Shown: one piece after another, positions 18,018 to 26,819 of the stretch
Numbering within the stretch: position 1 is the stretch's first letter
Layout: each line of letters begins with the position of its first letter
The notes under the pieces: generated by a model
Told to the model about the DNA's origin: nothing
What the model saw: only the letters and a program-made list of their open reading frames with translations
Databases searched by the model: none
Origin: Streptomyces specialis
Lineage (GTDB): Bacteria; Actinomycetota; Actinomycetes; Streptomycetales; Streptomycetaceae
Reading direction: 5' to 3'
DNA: 64,000 bases
Assembly: GCF_001493375.1 (NCBI RefSeq)
Contig: NZ_LN929897.1
Location: 101,078 to 165,077 of the forward strand
Made by a program: the position numbers and the translations under genes

Positions 18018-18644
18018 ATGGCGCGTTACACCGGGGCCGACTGCAAGCGTTGCCGTCGGGAGAAGCAGAAGCTCTTCCTCAAGGGAGCCAAGTGCGAAAG
18101 CGCTAAGTGCCCGATCGAGATCCGTCCTTACCCCCCGGGTGAGCACGGACGCGGGCGCACCAAGGACAGCGAGTACCTGCTGCAGAAGCGCGAGAAGCAG
18201 AAGTGCGCGCGCATCTACGGCGTCCTGGAGAAGCAGTTCCGGGGGTACTACAACGAGGCGAACCGTCAGTCGGGCAAGACGGGTGAGAACCTGCTCCGCA
18301 TCCTGGAGTCCCGTCTCGACAACGTGGTCTACCGGGCCGGCTTCGCCAAGTCCCGCGACCACGCCCGTCAGCTCGTCCGGCACGGCCACATCGTGGTCAA
18401 CGGCCGGAAGACCGACATCCCCTCGGCGCGTGTCTCGCCGAACGACATCATCGAGGTCCGTGAGTCCTCCCGCGTCCTGACCCCCTTCCAGGTGGCGCAG
18501 GCCGAGGCCGGGGACAAGACGGTTCCGGCGTGGCTGGAGTCCATCCCGTCGCGGCTGCGGATCCTCGTCCACTCGCTGCCCGAGCGCCAGGTGATCGACA
18601 CCCAGGTGCAGGAGCAGCTCATCGTCGAGCTCTACTCGAAGTAA
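18018..18644 (+). CDS. rpsD: 30S ribosomal protein S4, zinc-binding form
   Basis: This 208-residue S4 is a 16S rRNA assembly initiator. The N-terminal zinc knuckle has four cysteines (CKRC at 9-12, then Cys 26 and 31). The S4 RNA-binding domain holds RSRDHARQLVRHGHIVVNG-type sequence. S. coelicolor S4 is of similar length. A strong hairpin separates it from rpoA. Confidence 0.97.
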   Translation: MARYTGADCKRCRREKQKLFLKGAKCESAKCPIEIRPYPPGEHGRGRTKDSEYLLQKREKQKCARIYGVLEKQFRGYYNEANRQSGKTGENLLRILESRLDNVVYRAGFAKSRDHARQLVRHGHIVVNGRKTDIPSARVSPNDIIEVRESSRVLTPFQVAQAEAGDKTVPAWLESIPSRLRILVHSLPERQVIDTQVQEQLIVELYSK

Positions 18645-18671
18645 CCGAGCGCGAGCCCGATCCTCCGGACG

Positions 18672-18706
18672 CGGGTGGAGCCGTGTGACACGCGCGGCTC
18701 CACCCG
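18672..18706 (+). terminator. Terminator/attenuator between rpsD and rpoA
   Basis: A 12-bp perfect stem (CGGGTGGAGCCG with complement) has an 11-base loop 27 bases after rpsD. No U-run follows. It could reduce transcription from the ribosomal genes into rpoA, which would then need its own promoter between 18707 and 18772. Confidence 0.6.
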
Positions 18707-18772
18707 TATCCTTGTCGCACACATCGTCTGGCTCGGCATCAAATAGCGGGTGCCGAAGACTGGAGCCTCACC

Positions 18773-19795
18773 ATGCTGATCGCTCAGCGTCCCTCCCTGA
18801 CCGAAGAGGTCGTCGACGAGTTCCGCTCCCGGTTCGTGATCGAGCCGCTGGAGCCGGGCTTCGGCTACACCCTCGGCAACTCCCTGCGGCGCACGCTGCT
18901 CTCCTCCATCCCCGGCGCGGCCGTCACCAGCATCCGCGTCGACGGCGTGCTGCACGAGTTCACCACCGTGCCGGGCGTCAAGGAGGACGTCACCGACCTG
19001 ATCCTCAACATCAAGCAGCTCGTCGTCTCCTCCGAGCACGACGAGCCCGTGGTGATGTACCTGCGCAAGCAGGGCCCCGGTCTGGTGACCGCCGCGGACA
19101 TCGCCCCGCCGGCCGGTGTCGAGGTGCACAACCCCGACCTGGTGCTCGCGACCCTGAACAACAAGGGGAAGCTGGAGATGGAGCTGACCGTCGAGCGCGG
19201 TCGCGGCTACGTCTCGGCGGTGCAGAACAAGCAGGCCGGTCAGGAGATCGGCCGCATCCCCGTGGACTCCATCTACAGCCCCGTGCTGAAGGTCACCTAC
19301 AAGGTGGAGGCCACCCGTGTCGAGCAGCGCACCGACTTCGACAAGCTGATCGTCGACGTCGAGACCAAGGAGGCCATGCGTCCGCGTGACGCGATGGCGT
19401 CGGCCGGCAAGACGCTGGTCGAGCTGTTCGGCCTGGCGCGCGAGCTGAACGTCGACGCCGAGGGCATCGACATGGGCCCGTCCCCGACGGACGCCGCGCT
19501 CGCCGCCGATCTGGCGCTGCCGATCGAGGAGCTGGAGCTGACCGTCCGCTCCTACAACTGCCTCAAGCGCGAGGGCATCCACTCGGTGGGCGAGCTGGTG
19601 GCCCGCTCCGAGGCGGACCTCCTCGACATCCGCAACTTCGGCGCGAAGTCGATCGACGAGGTCAAGGCGAAGCTGGCCGGCATGGGCCTGGCCCTGAAGG
19701 ACAGCCCGCCCGGATTCGACCCGACCACCGCCGCCGACGCGTTCGGCGCGGAGGACGACGGCGACACCGGGTTCGCCGAGACCGAGCAGTACTGA
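18773..19795 (+). CDS. rpoA: RNA polymerase alpha subunit
   Basis: This 340-residue alpha subunit has an N-terminal dimerisation domain (RFVIEPLEPGFGYTLGNSLRRTLL) that assembles the core enzyme and a C-terminal domain (ELTVRSYNCLKREGIHSVGELV) for UP-element and activator contact. It ends in a short acidic tail. ATG at 18773 is the conserved MLIAQRPSL start. Confidence 0.99.
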   Translation: MLIAQRPSLTEEVVDEFRSRFVIEPLEPGFGYTLGNSLRRTLLSSIPGAAVTSIRVDGVLHEFTTVPGVKEDVTDLILNIKQLVVSSEHDEPVVMYLRKQGPGLVTAADIAPPAGVEVHNPDLVLATLNNKGKLEMELTVERGRGYVSAVQNKQAGQEIGRIPVDSIYSPVLKVTYKVEATRVEQRTDFDKLIVDVETKEAMRPRDAMASAGKTLVELFGLARELNVDAEGIDMGPSPTDAALAADLALPIEELELTVRSYNCLKREGIHSVGELVARSEADLLDIRNFGAKSIDEVKAKLAGMGLALKDSPPGFDPTTAADAFGAEDDGDTGFAETEQY

Positions 19796-19880
19796 TCTTC
19801 CCGGGCGGGCGTCCGCCCGCCCGGGGGAAGCTGACACCGGTACCTGACACGGCCGGTGCAGACACCGACAGGAGAGAACC

Positions 19881-20411
19881 ATGCCGACGCCCACCAAGGG
19901 CCGCAGGCTGGGCGGCAGCCCCGCCCACGAGCGTCTGATTCTGGCGAACCTCGCCACCGCGCTGTTCGAGCACGGCCGCATCAAGACCACCGAGGCCAAG
20001 GCCCGGCGGCTGCGTCCGGTCGCCGAGCGGCTCATCACCAAGGCGAAGAAGGGCGACCTGCACAACCGTCGCCAGGTGATGCAGACCATCCGCGACAAGA
20101 GCGTGGTCCACACGCTGTTCACGGAGATCGGTCCGAAGTTCGCCAACCGTCCCGGTGGCTACACCCGGATCACCAAGGTCGGCCCGCGTCGTGGCGACAA
20201 CGCCCCGATGGCGGTCATCGAGCTGGTGGAGGCCCTCACCGTGCAGCAGGAGGCGGTCGGCGAGGCCGAGGCCGCCACCACCCGCGCGGTGAAGGAGGCC
20301 GAGGCCGCCAAGGCGACCGAGACCACCGAGGGCACCGAGGCGGAGCAAACCGCCGAGGCCGCGGAGGCCGCCGAGCAGTCCAAGGACGAGCAGGCCGAGA
20401 AGGACGCCTGA
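19881..20411 (+). CDS. rplQ: 50S ribosomal protein L17 with long acidic tail
   Basis: This 176-residue L17 has a conserved core of about 120 residues (MPTPTKGRRLGGSPAHERLIL to PMAVIELVE). A tail of about 50 residues rich in Glu, Ala and Thr follows. Such low-complexity tails are common in Streptomyces L17. It is the last gene of the alpha operon, and a hairpin follows. Confidence 0.98.
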   Translation: MPTPTKGRRLGGSPAHERLILANLATALFEHGRIKTTEAKARRLRPVAERLITKAKKGDLHNRRQVMQTIRDKSVVHTLFTEIGPKFANRPGGYTRITKVGPRRGDNAPMAVIELVEALTVQQEAVGEAEAATTRAVKEAEAAKATETTEGTEAEQTAEAAEAAEQSKDEQAEKDA

Positions 20412-20433
20412 CCGTCCGCGTCCTGTCCTGGTC

Positions 20434-20472
20434 CGCTGGGCCTGTTCCCCTTGTGGGAGCGGGCCCAGCGGC
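20434..20472 (+). terminator. Terminator after rplQ
   Basis: A 10-bp perfect stem (CCGCTGGGCC / GGCCCAGCGG) has a 19-base loop that itself can pair TCCC with GGGA. It lies 22 bases after the rplQ stop and probably ends the alpha operon. Confidence 0.6.
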
Positions 20473-20517
20473 GTTCCGTCGTACGGCGGCGAAGGGTAAG
20501 CGAGGGGAAAGCGGGCC

Positions 20518-21381
20518 ATGAGCGACGAGCGGGACCGGGTCCCGCCCGGCCTGGTCCGGGTGCGCCTGGACCTGTCCTACGACGGGCGGGGGTTCTCCGG
20601 CTGGGCCCGGCAGGAGGGACGGCGCACGGTCCAGGCGGAGATCGAGGAGGCGCTGCGCGTGGTGACCCGCTCGCGCGCCGAACGGTACGAGCTGACCGTG
20701 GCCGGCCGTACGGACGCGGGGGTGCACGCCCGGGGCCAGGTCGCCCACGTGGACCTGCCGGAGGAGGTCTGGGCCGAGCAGCACGACCGGCTCGTGCGCA
20801 GGCTGGCGGGACGGCTGCCGCAGGACGTGCGGGTGTGGCGGGCGGCGCGGGCGCCGGAGTTCTTCAACGCCCGGTTCTCGGCGATCTGGCGGCGCTACGC
20901 CTACCGCGTGAGCGACCAGCCGGGCGGGGTCGATCCGCTGCTGCGCGGGCACGTGCTGTGGCACAACTGGCCGCTGGACGTGGCGGCGATGAACGAGGCG
21001 TCACGGCGGCTGCTGGGCGAGCACGACTTCGCCGCGTTCTGCAAGCGGCGCGAGGGCGCGACGACGATCCGGGCGCTGCGGGACCTGCGCTGGGAACGGC
21101 GGCCCGACGGCATCGTGGAGGGAACGGTCGAGGCGGACGCGTTCTGCCACAACATGGTGCGTTCGCTGGTGGGCGCGCTGCTGTTCGTCGGGGACGGGCA
21201 CCGGGCGCCGGAGTGGCCGGCGGCGGTGCTGGCGGCCCGGACGCGGGACTCCGCGGTGCATGTGGTCCGGCCGCACGGGCTGACCCTGGAGAAGGTCGCC
21301 TATCCGCCGGACGACGCCCTCGCGGCCCGCAACGCCGAGGCCCGCAACCTCCGGACGCTCGCCGCCGGTCCTGAAGGCTGA
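20518..21381 (+). CDS. truA: tRNA pseudouridine(38-40) synthase TruA
   Basis: This 287-residue enzyme makes pseudouridine at tRNA positions 38-40 in the anticodon arm. The catalytic Asp is residue 66 in GRTDAGVHARGQ. The RRYAYRV and HNMVRSLVGALL motifs of the family are present. ATG at 20518 overlaps no gene. The usual position in actinobacteria is directly after rplQ. Confidence 0.97.
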   Translation: MSDERDRVPPGLVRVRLDLSYDGRGFSGWARQEGRRTVQAEIEEALRVVTRSRAERYELTVAGRTDAGVHARGQVAHVDLPEEVWAEQHDRLVRRLAGRLPQDVRVWRAARAPEFFNARFSAIWRRYAYRVSDQPGGVDPLLRGHVLWHNWPLDVAAMNEASRRLLGEHDFAAFCKRREGATTIRALRDLRWERRPDGIVEGTVEADAFCHNMVRSLVGALLFVGDGHRAPEWPAAVLAARTRDSAVHVVRPHGLTLEKVAYPPDDALAARNAEARNLRTLAAGPEG

Positions 21382-21405
21382 CCGGGCCGTGACCTGGGCG
21401 CCGGC

Positions 21406-22290
21406 TCAGCCGTCCTCGTTGCGCCGCCGCTCCTCGACGATCGCGCTGGCGGAGGCCGACGCCTGGGCCTCGCCGCGCTGGATGATGCTGGCGAAGGCGT
21501 GGTCGTTGCCGTCCCTGGCCGCCTGCTGGGCCGGGGTGCCGTCGCCGCTGTCGGGGGTGCCGTCGCTGTTGCCCGCGAGGGTGAAGTAGGCGTAGCGGCC
21601 GACCTGGTTGCTGGTGGTGCGGCAGCCGCCGAGCTGGCAGAAGACGGGCGCGTCGCCGCCGGTCAGCGCCAGCAGGTACATCCCGGCGCCGCCGGCCTCC
21701 TCGCGGGCGGCGGCGGCGTCCTCCTCGGAGGGGAACTGGGCGACGCCCACGGTCACCGCGACGCCGTCGGCGGTGTAGGTGGCGCGCACCAGGCCGGTGC
21801 AGCCGTGGTCCGCGAGGACCGCGCCGAGGTCGGCGCTGGTGCCCTGGGCACAGTCGGTGGCGCCGTCGGTGGCGGCCTCGGTGTAGGTCCGGCCGTCGAT
21901 CTCCATGGTGTCCCCGGCCCAGAACGTGCCGGGCTCGAAGGGGGCGAGGTCCTTGTCGGCGTCGGAGATGAACTCGCGCGGCTGCGGCAGGGGCGGGAGC
22001 GTCGTCTCCTCGAAGCTGGGTTCGGCGTCGTCGCTGCCGGAGGGCAGGTCGGAGGGGTCGGGGAGGGTCGCGGACGGGCCGTCGGAGGCGTCGGCGCGCT
22101 CGTCGTCGCTCTGGTTGACGATGGCGAGCGCGACCACGGTGCTGATGGCCGGGGCGGCCCCCGCCGAGCCGCCGATCGGGGTCAGCCTCCGGCGCCCGCG
22201 CCGCCGCTCGGCGTCTGCGGCGAGCGCGTCCCAGTCCGGAGTGTTCGATCCCCCGGGGACCCACGCCGGTCCCCCCTGCCCGTAACTCAT
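21406..22290 (-). CDS. Putative membrane-anchored extracytoplasmic protein
   Basis: This 294-residue protein is of unknown function. The N-terminus is cytoplasmic-looking (Gly/Pro then RRRGRRR), with one hydrophobic stretch near residues 43-59 that is shorter than usual for a membrane anchor. A Pro/Asp/Ser-rich linker follows, then a globular part from about residue 115. That part has four cysteines (C in TDCAQ, HGCTG, FCQLGGCR) that could form disulfides outside the cell. The protein ends Ser/Ala/Glu-rich. It is convergent with truA and resembles conserved Streptomyces proteins found beside truA. Confidence 0.75.
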   Translation of the reverse strand: MSYGQGGPAWVPGGSNTPDWDALAADAERRRGRRRLTPIGGSAGAAPAISTVVALAIVNQSDDERADASDGPSATLPDPSDLPSGSDDAEPSFEETTLPPLPQPREFISDADKDLAPFEPGTFWAGDTMEIDGRTYTEAATDGATDCAQGTSADLGAVLADHGCTGLVRATYTADGVAVTVGVAQFPSEEDAAAAREEAGGAGMYLLALTGGDAPVFCQLGGCRTTSNQVGRYAYFTLAGNSDGTPDSGDGTPAQQAARDGNDHAFASIIQRGEAQASASASAIVEERRRNEDG

Positions 22291-22441
22291 GGGCGAAGTT
22301 TAGTGGTGCGCTCCGCGCCGGGAGCGTGGGGGCGCCGGAGGGAACGGGCGGGAGCGGCTGCCCGCGCGCCGGCCGGCCGGAGTAGGCTGACCGGAAAGTA
22401 CTTCCCGGCGGCGCCGTGTGGCGAGCGCGCGGGGCCTCGTT

Positions 22442-22471
22442 TTGACCCGGCCCGCGCGAGAGCGGTACTCT
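22442..22471 (+). promoter_or_regulatory. rplM-rpsI promoter
   Basis: TTGACC (22442-22447), an 18-base spacer, and TACTCT (22466-22471) match the main sigma (HrdB-type) promoter. Transcription from about 22478 gives a leader of about 170 bases before the rplM GTG. The rest of 22291-22649 has no gene. Confidence 0.75.
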
Positions 22472-22649
22472 GCCTGGTCGATAATGCGTATGGCTTGCTC
22501 GATCTCACGTGAGGGGCCTTGCGCCGGTCCACCAGGACGGTTGCCAGCGGTCGCCACCCGGTTTGCGTCACCGGAGTGCGGCTCTTTCTGCCGTGATCGC
22601 CGGGTGGCCTTGTCAGAGTCTCACCACTGAAGAAGCGAAGGCTACGACC

Positions 22650-23093
22650 GTGCGTACGTTCAGCCCCAAGCCCACCGACATCCAGCGTCAATGGCACGTC
22701 ATCGACGCCGCCGATGTCGTCCTGGGCCGCCTGGCCGCCCAGGCCGCCACCCTTCTGCGGGGCAAGCACAAGCCGGTGTACGCGCCGCACGTTGACACGG
22801 GTGACTTCGTCATCATCGTCAACGCCGACAAGGTGCACCTCTCCGGCAACAAGCGGACCCAGAAGATGGCCTACCGGCACTCCGGATACCCGGGCGGTCT
22901 GCGGTCCGTCCGTTACGAGGACCTGCTGAAGAACAACCCCGAGAAGGCCGTCGAGAAGGCCGTCAAGGGCATGCTGCCGAAGAACACCCTCGGCCGCCAG
23001 ATGTTCTCCAAGCTCAAGGTGTACGCGGGTCCCGAGCACCCGCACGCCGCGCAGCAGCCGGTCGCGTTCGAGATCACCCAGGTCGCGCAGTAG
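22650..23093 (+). CDS. rplM: 50S ribosomal protein L13
   Basis: This 147-residue L13 is an early 50S assembly protein. GTG at 22650 is set by the conserved MRTFSPKPTDIQRQWHVID start. GNKRTQKMAYRHSGYPGG and KGMLPKNTLGRQMFSKLKVY are intact. It forms a two-gene operon with rpsI. Confidence 0.98.
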   Translation: MRTFSPKPTDIQRQWHVIDAADVVLGRLAAQAATLLRGKHKPVYAPHVDTGDFVIIVNADKVHLSGNKRTQKMAYRHSGYPGGLRSVRYEDLLKNNPEKAVEKAVKGMLPKNTLGRQMFSKLKVYAGPEHPHAAQQPVAFEITQVAQ

Positions 23094-23133
23094 TCCGGCC
23101 ACGTAGTACACGAGAGAGAATCTGAGGAGAACC

Positions 23134-23643
23134 GTGGCCGAGCCCACCACCGAAACCCTTGACGCCGAGGTCCCCGAGGTCGAGGAGTACACGACCGAGA
23201 GCACGCCGGAGGAGTTCGCCGGCGCCGAGACGTCCTCAGCCCGCTTCGGCGACCCGCTGCCCGGCGCCGGCACCGGCCGCCGGAAGAACGCGATCGCCCG
23301 CGTGCGGATCGTTCCCGGCAGCGGCAAGTGGAAGATCAACGGCCGCACCCTGGAGGGCTACTTCCCCAACAAGGTGCACCAGCAGTCCGTGAACGAGCCC
23401 TTCAAGGTGCTCGAACTCGACGAGCGCTACGACGTCGTCGCCCGCATCTCCGGCGGCGGCGTCTCCGGCCAGGCGGGCGCCCTGCGCCTCGGCGTGGCCC
23501 GCGCGCTCAACGAGGCGGACGTGGACAACAACCGCGGCCCCCTGAAGAAGGCCGGCTTCCTGACCCGTGACGCCCGTGCGGTGGAGCGGAAGAAGGCCGG
23601 TCTGAAGAAGGCCCGCAAGGGGACGCAGTACAGCAAGCGCTAA
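23134..23643 (+). CDS. rpsI: 30S ribosomal protein S9
   Basis: This 169-residue S9 has a C-terminal Lys-Arg tail (YSKR) that contacts P-site tRNA. The first 45 residues are an acidic extension usual in Streptomyces, and the core begins at GRRKNAIARVRIVPG. GTG start at 23134 with GAGGAG upstream. A strong terminator follows. Confidence 0.98.
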   Translation: MAEPTTETLDAEVPEVEEYTTESTPEEFAGAETSSARFGDPLPGAGTGRRKNAIARVRIVPGSGKWKINGRTLEGYFPNKVHQQSVNEPFKVLELDERYDVVARISGGGVSGQAGALRLGVARALNEADVDNNRGPLKKAGFLTRDARAVERKKAGLKKARKGTQYSKR

Positions 23644-23656
23644 CCCTTCACCGGTC

Positions 23657-23699
23657 AACGCCCCGACAGCGGATCCGTGCTGTCGGGGCGTTCCTTTTA
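23657..23699 (+). terminator. Intrinsic terminator after rpsI
   Basis: A perfect 14-bp stem (AACGCCCCGACAGC with complement at 23679-23692) has an 8-base loop and is followed by CCTTTTAT. It ends the rplM-rpsI operon. Confidence 0.88.
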
Positions 23700-23778
23700 T
23701 AGGGTTACCGCCACATAAGGTCAGCGCTGCCTACGGTTGACGCATGAGCCGCTCGTCGGAAACTTCGGAGGGAACACT

Positions 23779-25155
23779 GTGGGACGACTCTTCGGCACGG
23801 ACGGCGTGCGCGGCGTCGCCAACGCGGATCTCACCGCCGAGATGGCGCTCGGCCTGTCGGTCGCCGCGGCGAGTGTGCTCGTCGAGGCGGGCGACCTGTC
23901 CGGGGCGGGGCGCGCCTCCCGCACGCGTCCGCTGGCGGTCGTCGGGCGGGACCCGCGGGCGTCCGGGGAGTTCCTGGAGGCGGCGGTGGTGGCCGGGCTG
24001 GCCAGCGCGGGCGTGGACGTCCTGCGGGTCGGTGTGCTGCCGACGCCGGCCGTCGCGTACCTGACCGGCTCCCTCGCCGCGGACTTCGGCGTGATGCTCT
24101 CCGCCAGCCACAACCCCATGCCCGACAACGGCATCAAGTTCTTCGCGGCGGGCGGCCACAAGCTGGCCGACGAGCTGGAGGACCGCATCGAGACCGTGTA
24201 CGGGGAGCACGCGGCCGGCCAGCCGTGGCGGCGCCCGGTGGGCGCGGGCGTCGGCCGGGTCACCGAGTACGGCGCGGGCTTCGACGCGTACGTGGCGCAC
24301 CTGGTGCGGGTGCTGCCCAACCGGCTGGACGGCGTCAAGGTCGTCATCGACGCGGCGCACGGCGCGGCGTCGCGGGTCGCGCCCGAGGTGTTCGCGCGGG
24401 CCGGCGCGGAGGTCGTCACCATCGGCGCCGAGCCCGACGGCCTCAACATCAACGACGGCTACGGCTCCACCCACCTCGGCCCGCTGTGCGCCGCCGTGCG
24501 CGAACACGGCGCCCACCTGGGCATCGCGGTGGACGGCGACGCGGACCGCTGCCTGGCCGTCGACGCGGCGGGCACGCCGGTGGACGGCGACCAGATCCTC
24601 GCCGTGCTGGGCGTCGCCATGCGGGAGGCGGGCACGCTGCGGCACGACACGGTCGTCGCCACGGTGATGTCGAACCTCGGCTTCACCCTGGCGATGGAAC
24701 GGGAGGGGCTGCGGCTGCGGCAGACGGCGGTCGGGGACCGTTACGTGCTGGAGGAGATGAAGCGCGGCGGCTTCTCGCTCGGCGGCGAGCAGTCCGGGCA
24801 CGTGATCGTGCTGGACCACGCGACGACCGGCGACGGCACCCTCACCGGCCTGCTGCTGGCCGCCCGGGTGGCGGCGACGGGCCGGTCGCTGGGCGAGCTG
24901 GCCGGGGTGATGGAACGGCTGCCGCAGGTGCTGATCAACGTCCCGGACGTGGACCGCTCCCGGGTCGCGGACTGCCGCGAACTCGCCGAGGCGGTCGCCG
25001 AGGCGGAGCGGCAGCTCGGCGAGACGGGCCGTGTCCTGCTGCGCCCCTCCGGGACCGAGCCGCTGGTGCGCGTGATGGTCGAGGCGGCCGACGCCGCCCA
25101 GGCCCGCGCGGTGGCGGCGGGCCTGGCCGACGTGGTGAAGTCCGCCCTGGGGTGA
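23779..25155 (+). CDS. glmM: Phosphoglucosamine mutase
   Basis: This 458-residue enzyme converts glucosamine-6-P to glucosamine-1-P for UDP-GlcNAc and peptidoglycan. The phosphorylated Ser is residue 110 in SASHNPMPDNG. The metal loop is DGDADRC and the phosphate-binding loop RPSGTEPLVRVM. GTG 23779 is chosen for the conserved MGRLFGTDGVRG start with GGAGGG at 23767; in-frame ATG 23737 would add 14 non-conserved residues. The GlmS relic that follows coaA is its pathway neighbour. Confidence 0.98.
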   Translation: MGRLFGTDGVRGVANADLTAEMALGLSVAAASVLVEAGDLSGAGRASRTRPLAVVGRDPRASGEFLEAAVVAGLASAGVDVLRVGVLPTPAVAYLTGSLAADFGVMLSASHNPMPDNGIKFFAAGGHKLADELEDRIETVYGEHAAGQPWRRPVGAGVGRVTEYGAGFDAYVAHLVRVLPNRLDGVKVVIDAAHGAASRVAPEVFARAGAEVVTIGAEPDGLNINDGYGSTHLGPLCAAVREHGAHLGIAVDGDADRCLAVDAAGTPVDGDQILAVLGVAMREAGTLRHDTVVATVMSNLGFTLAMEREGLRLRQTAVGDRYVLEEMKRGGFSLGGEQSGHVIVLDHATTGDGTLTGLLLAARVAATGRSLGELAGVMERLPQVLINVPDVDRSRVADCRELAEAVAEAERQLGETGRVLLRPSGTEPLVRVMVEAADAAQARAVAAGLADVVKSALG

Positions 25156-25159
25156 CCGC

Positions 25160-26095
25160 TCAGAGCTTGCGCAGGCGCAGGCGGCGGACCTTGTGATCGA
25201 AGCCCTTCTGGAGGACCAGGGTGGCGCGGGAGCGGGTCGGGGCTATGTTCTCGCGGAGGTTCGGCTCGTTGATGCTGCGCCACTGGTTCCGCGCGTACGC
25301 CATCGCCTCCTCCTCGGTGGCCTCGGCGTACCGCCGGAAGTACGACGCCCGGTCCTGGAACGCCGTGTCCCGCAGCTTGCGGAAGCGGTCCAGGTACCAG
25401 CCGCCGATGTCCTCCGGCCTGGCGTCCACGTACACCGAGAAGTCGAAGTAGTCGGCCAGCCCCACGCGTCCCACCTGCGTGGGCTGGAGCACGTTGAGGC
25501 CCTCCAGGATCAGGATGTCCGGGCGGCGCACGGTCAGCCGTTCGCCCGGGACGATGTCGTAGGTGAGGTGGGAGTACACCGGCGCGCTCACCTCCTCCTT
25601 GCCCGCCTTCACGTCCGCCACGAACCGGGTCAGCGCCCGCCGGTCGTACGACTCGGGGAAGCCCTTGCGCGCCATCAGCCCACGCCGCGTCAACTCGGCG
25701 TTGGGCAGCAGGAATCCGTCCGTGGTGACCAGTTCGACCCTCGGGTGCTCGGGCCAGCGGGCCAGCAGCGCCCGCAGCAGGCGGGCCACCGTGGACTTGC
25801 CGACCGCCACGCTGCCCGCGACGCCGATGACGAACGGGGTCGTGGGCTGGGCGCCGCCCAGGAAGGTGCTGACGGCGGCCCGCAGGCCCTCCGTCGCGCC
25901 CACGTACAGGTTGAGCAGCCGGGACAGCGGCAGGTAGACCTCCACGACCTCCGTCAGGTCGATGACGTCACCGAGGCCGCGCATCCGCTCGACCTCGTCG
26001 GCCGTCAACGGCAGGGGCGTGCGTTCGCGCAGCGCGCTCCACTCCGTGCGGCTGAGGTCGACGAAGGGAGTCTGCTGCTGGAGCGAGGTTGTCAC
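25160..26095 (-). CDS. coaA: Type I pantothenate kinase
   Basis: This 311-residue enzyme carries out the first step of coenzyme A synthesis. The P-loop GVAGSVAVGKST is at residues 91-102. VELVTTDGFLLPN, RKGFPESYD and DILILEGLNVLQ are type I CoaA signatures. It starts with GTG (complement of 26093-26095). It is convergent with glmM (4 bases apart) and divergent from the GlmS-like gene, with only 34 bases between starts. Confidence 0.97.
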   Translation of the reverse strand: MTTSLQQQTPFVDLSRTEWSALRERTPLPLTADEVERMRGLGDVIDLTEVVEVYLPLSRLLNLYVGATEGLRAAVSTFLGGAQPTTPFVIGVAGSVAVGKSTVARLLRALLARWPEHPRVELVTTDGFLLPNAELTRRGLMARKGFPESYDRRALTRFVADVKAGKEEVSAPVYSHLTYDIVPGERLTVRRPDILILEGLNVLQPTQVGRVGLADYFDFSVYVDARPEDIGGWYLDRFRKLRDTAFQDRASYFRRYAEATEEEAMAYARNQWRSINEPNLRENIAPTRSRATLVLQKGFDHKVRRLRLRKL

Positions 26096-26129
26096 GCGCC
26101 CATTGTCCAGGTCCGGCTACTCTGCCCGC

Positions 26130-26819
26130 ATGTGCGGGATGGTCGGTTACACAGGGGCGGGCTCCGCCCTGGACGTGGTCCTCGCCGGGCTGGGCCGGAT
26201 CGGGACGCCAGGCAGCGCCGCGGAAGTCCGCTCGGGGGTCTGCTCCGGGGTCTGCTCGGGGGTCGCCGTGCTCGCCGACGGCGGCCTGGCGGCGGCGGGC
26301 ACGGCCGGGGATCTGCCCGCGCTGCGCCGCGTGCTGGACCGGGGGCCGCTGCCGGCCGGCGGCAGCGCGATCGGGCAGGTGCGGCTCGCCGCCGAGGGGC
26401 CCGCGCCCCCGCGGCTCGACCCCGCCGGCCGGGTCGCCGTGGTGCGCGCCGGCGGGCCCGGGGCCGACGGCCAGGAGGTGGCGCGCCTGCTGGCCGGGGC
26501 GTTCTCCTCCTGCGCCGACCTGGGCGAGGCGATGCGGCAGGTGTGCCGGTCGCTGCGCGGCGCCTACGCGCTGCTGGCCGTGCACGCCGACGACCCGGAC
26601 ACGGTGGTGGGCGCGTGCCGGGAGCTGCCGCTGGTGGTGGGGCTCGGCGACGGGGAGTCGTTCCTCGCCTCCGACGCGGCGGCCTTCGGCGGGCGGGCGA
26701 CGCGTGACGTGCGGGAGCTGCGGTCCGGCGACGGCGCCCAGGTCGTGGTGGTGCGCCGGGACGCCGACGAGGCGCGGTACGAGATCACCGACGCGGACGG
26801 GGGCGTGGTGGCCGCGTGA
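26130..26819 (+). CDS. GlmS-like glutaminase-domain relic (truncated, degenerate)
   Basis: This 229-residue protein starts MCGMVGYTGAGSALDVVLAGL. It aligns by eye with the N-terminal glutamine amidotransferase domain of glucosamine-6-P synthase (GlmS), through to GACRELPLVVGLGDGESFLASDAAAF. Cys2, the glutaminase nucleophile, is kept. The EYRGYDSAG, HTRWATHG and NGIIEN motifs are replaced (RIGTPGSAA, GQVRLAAEG, VRAGGPG). The two SIS isomerase domains, about 370 residues, are absent. Full-length glmS sits here in S. coelicolor. The TGA overlaps the acpS GTG by 3 bases. A TACTCT 6 bases before the ATG and no Shine-Dalgarno suggest a leaderless transcript. It is probably inactive, and another GlmS is expected elsewhere. 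Confidence 0.8.
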   Translation: MCGMVGYTGAGSALDVVLAGLGRIGTPGSAAEVRSGVCSGVCSGVAVLADGGLAAAGTAGDLPALRRVLDRGPLPAGGSAIGQVRLAAEGPAPPRLDPAGRVAVVRAGGPGADGQEVARLLAGAFSSCADLGEAMRQVCRSLRGAYALLAVHADDPDTVVGACRELPLVVGLGDGESFLASDAAAFGGRATRDVRELRSGDGAQVVVVRRDADEARYEITDADGGVVAA

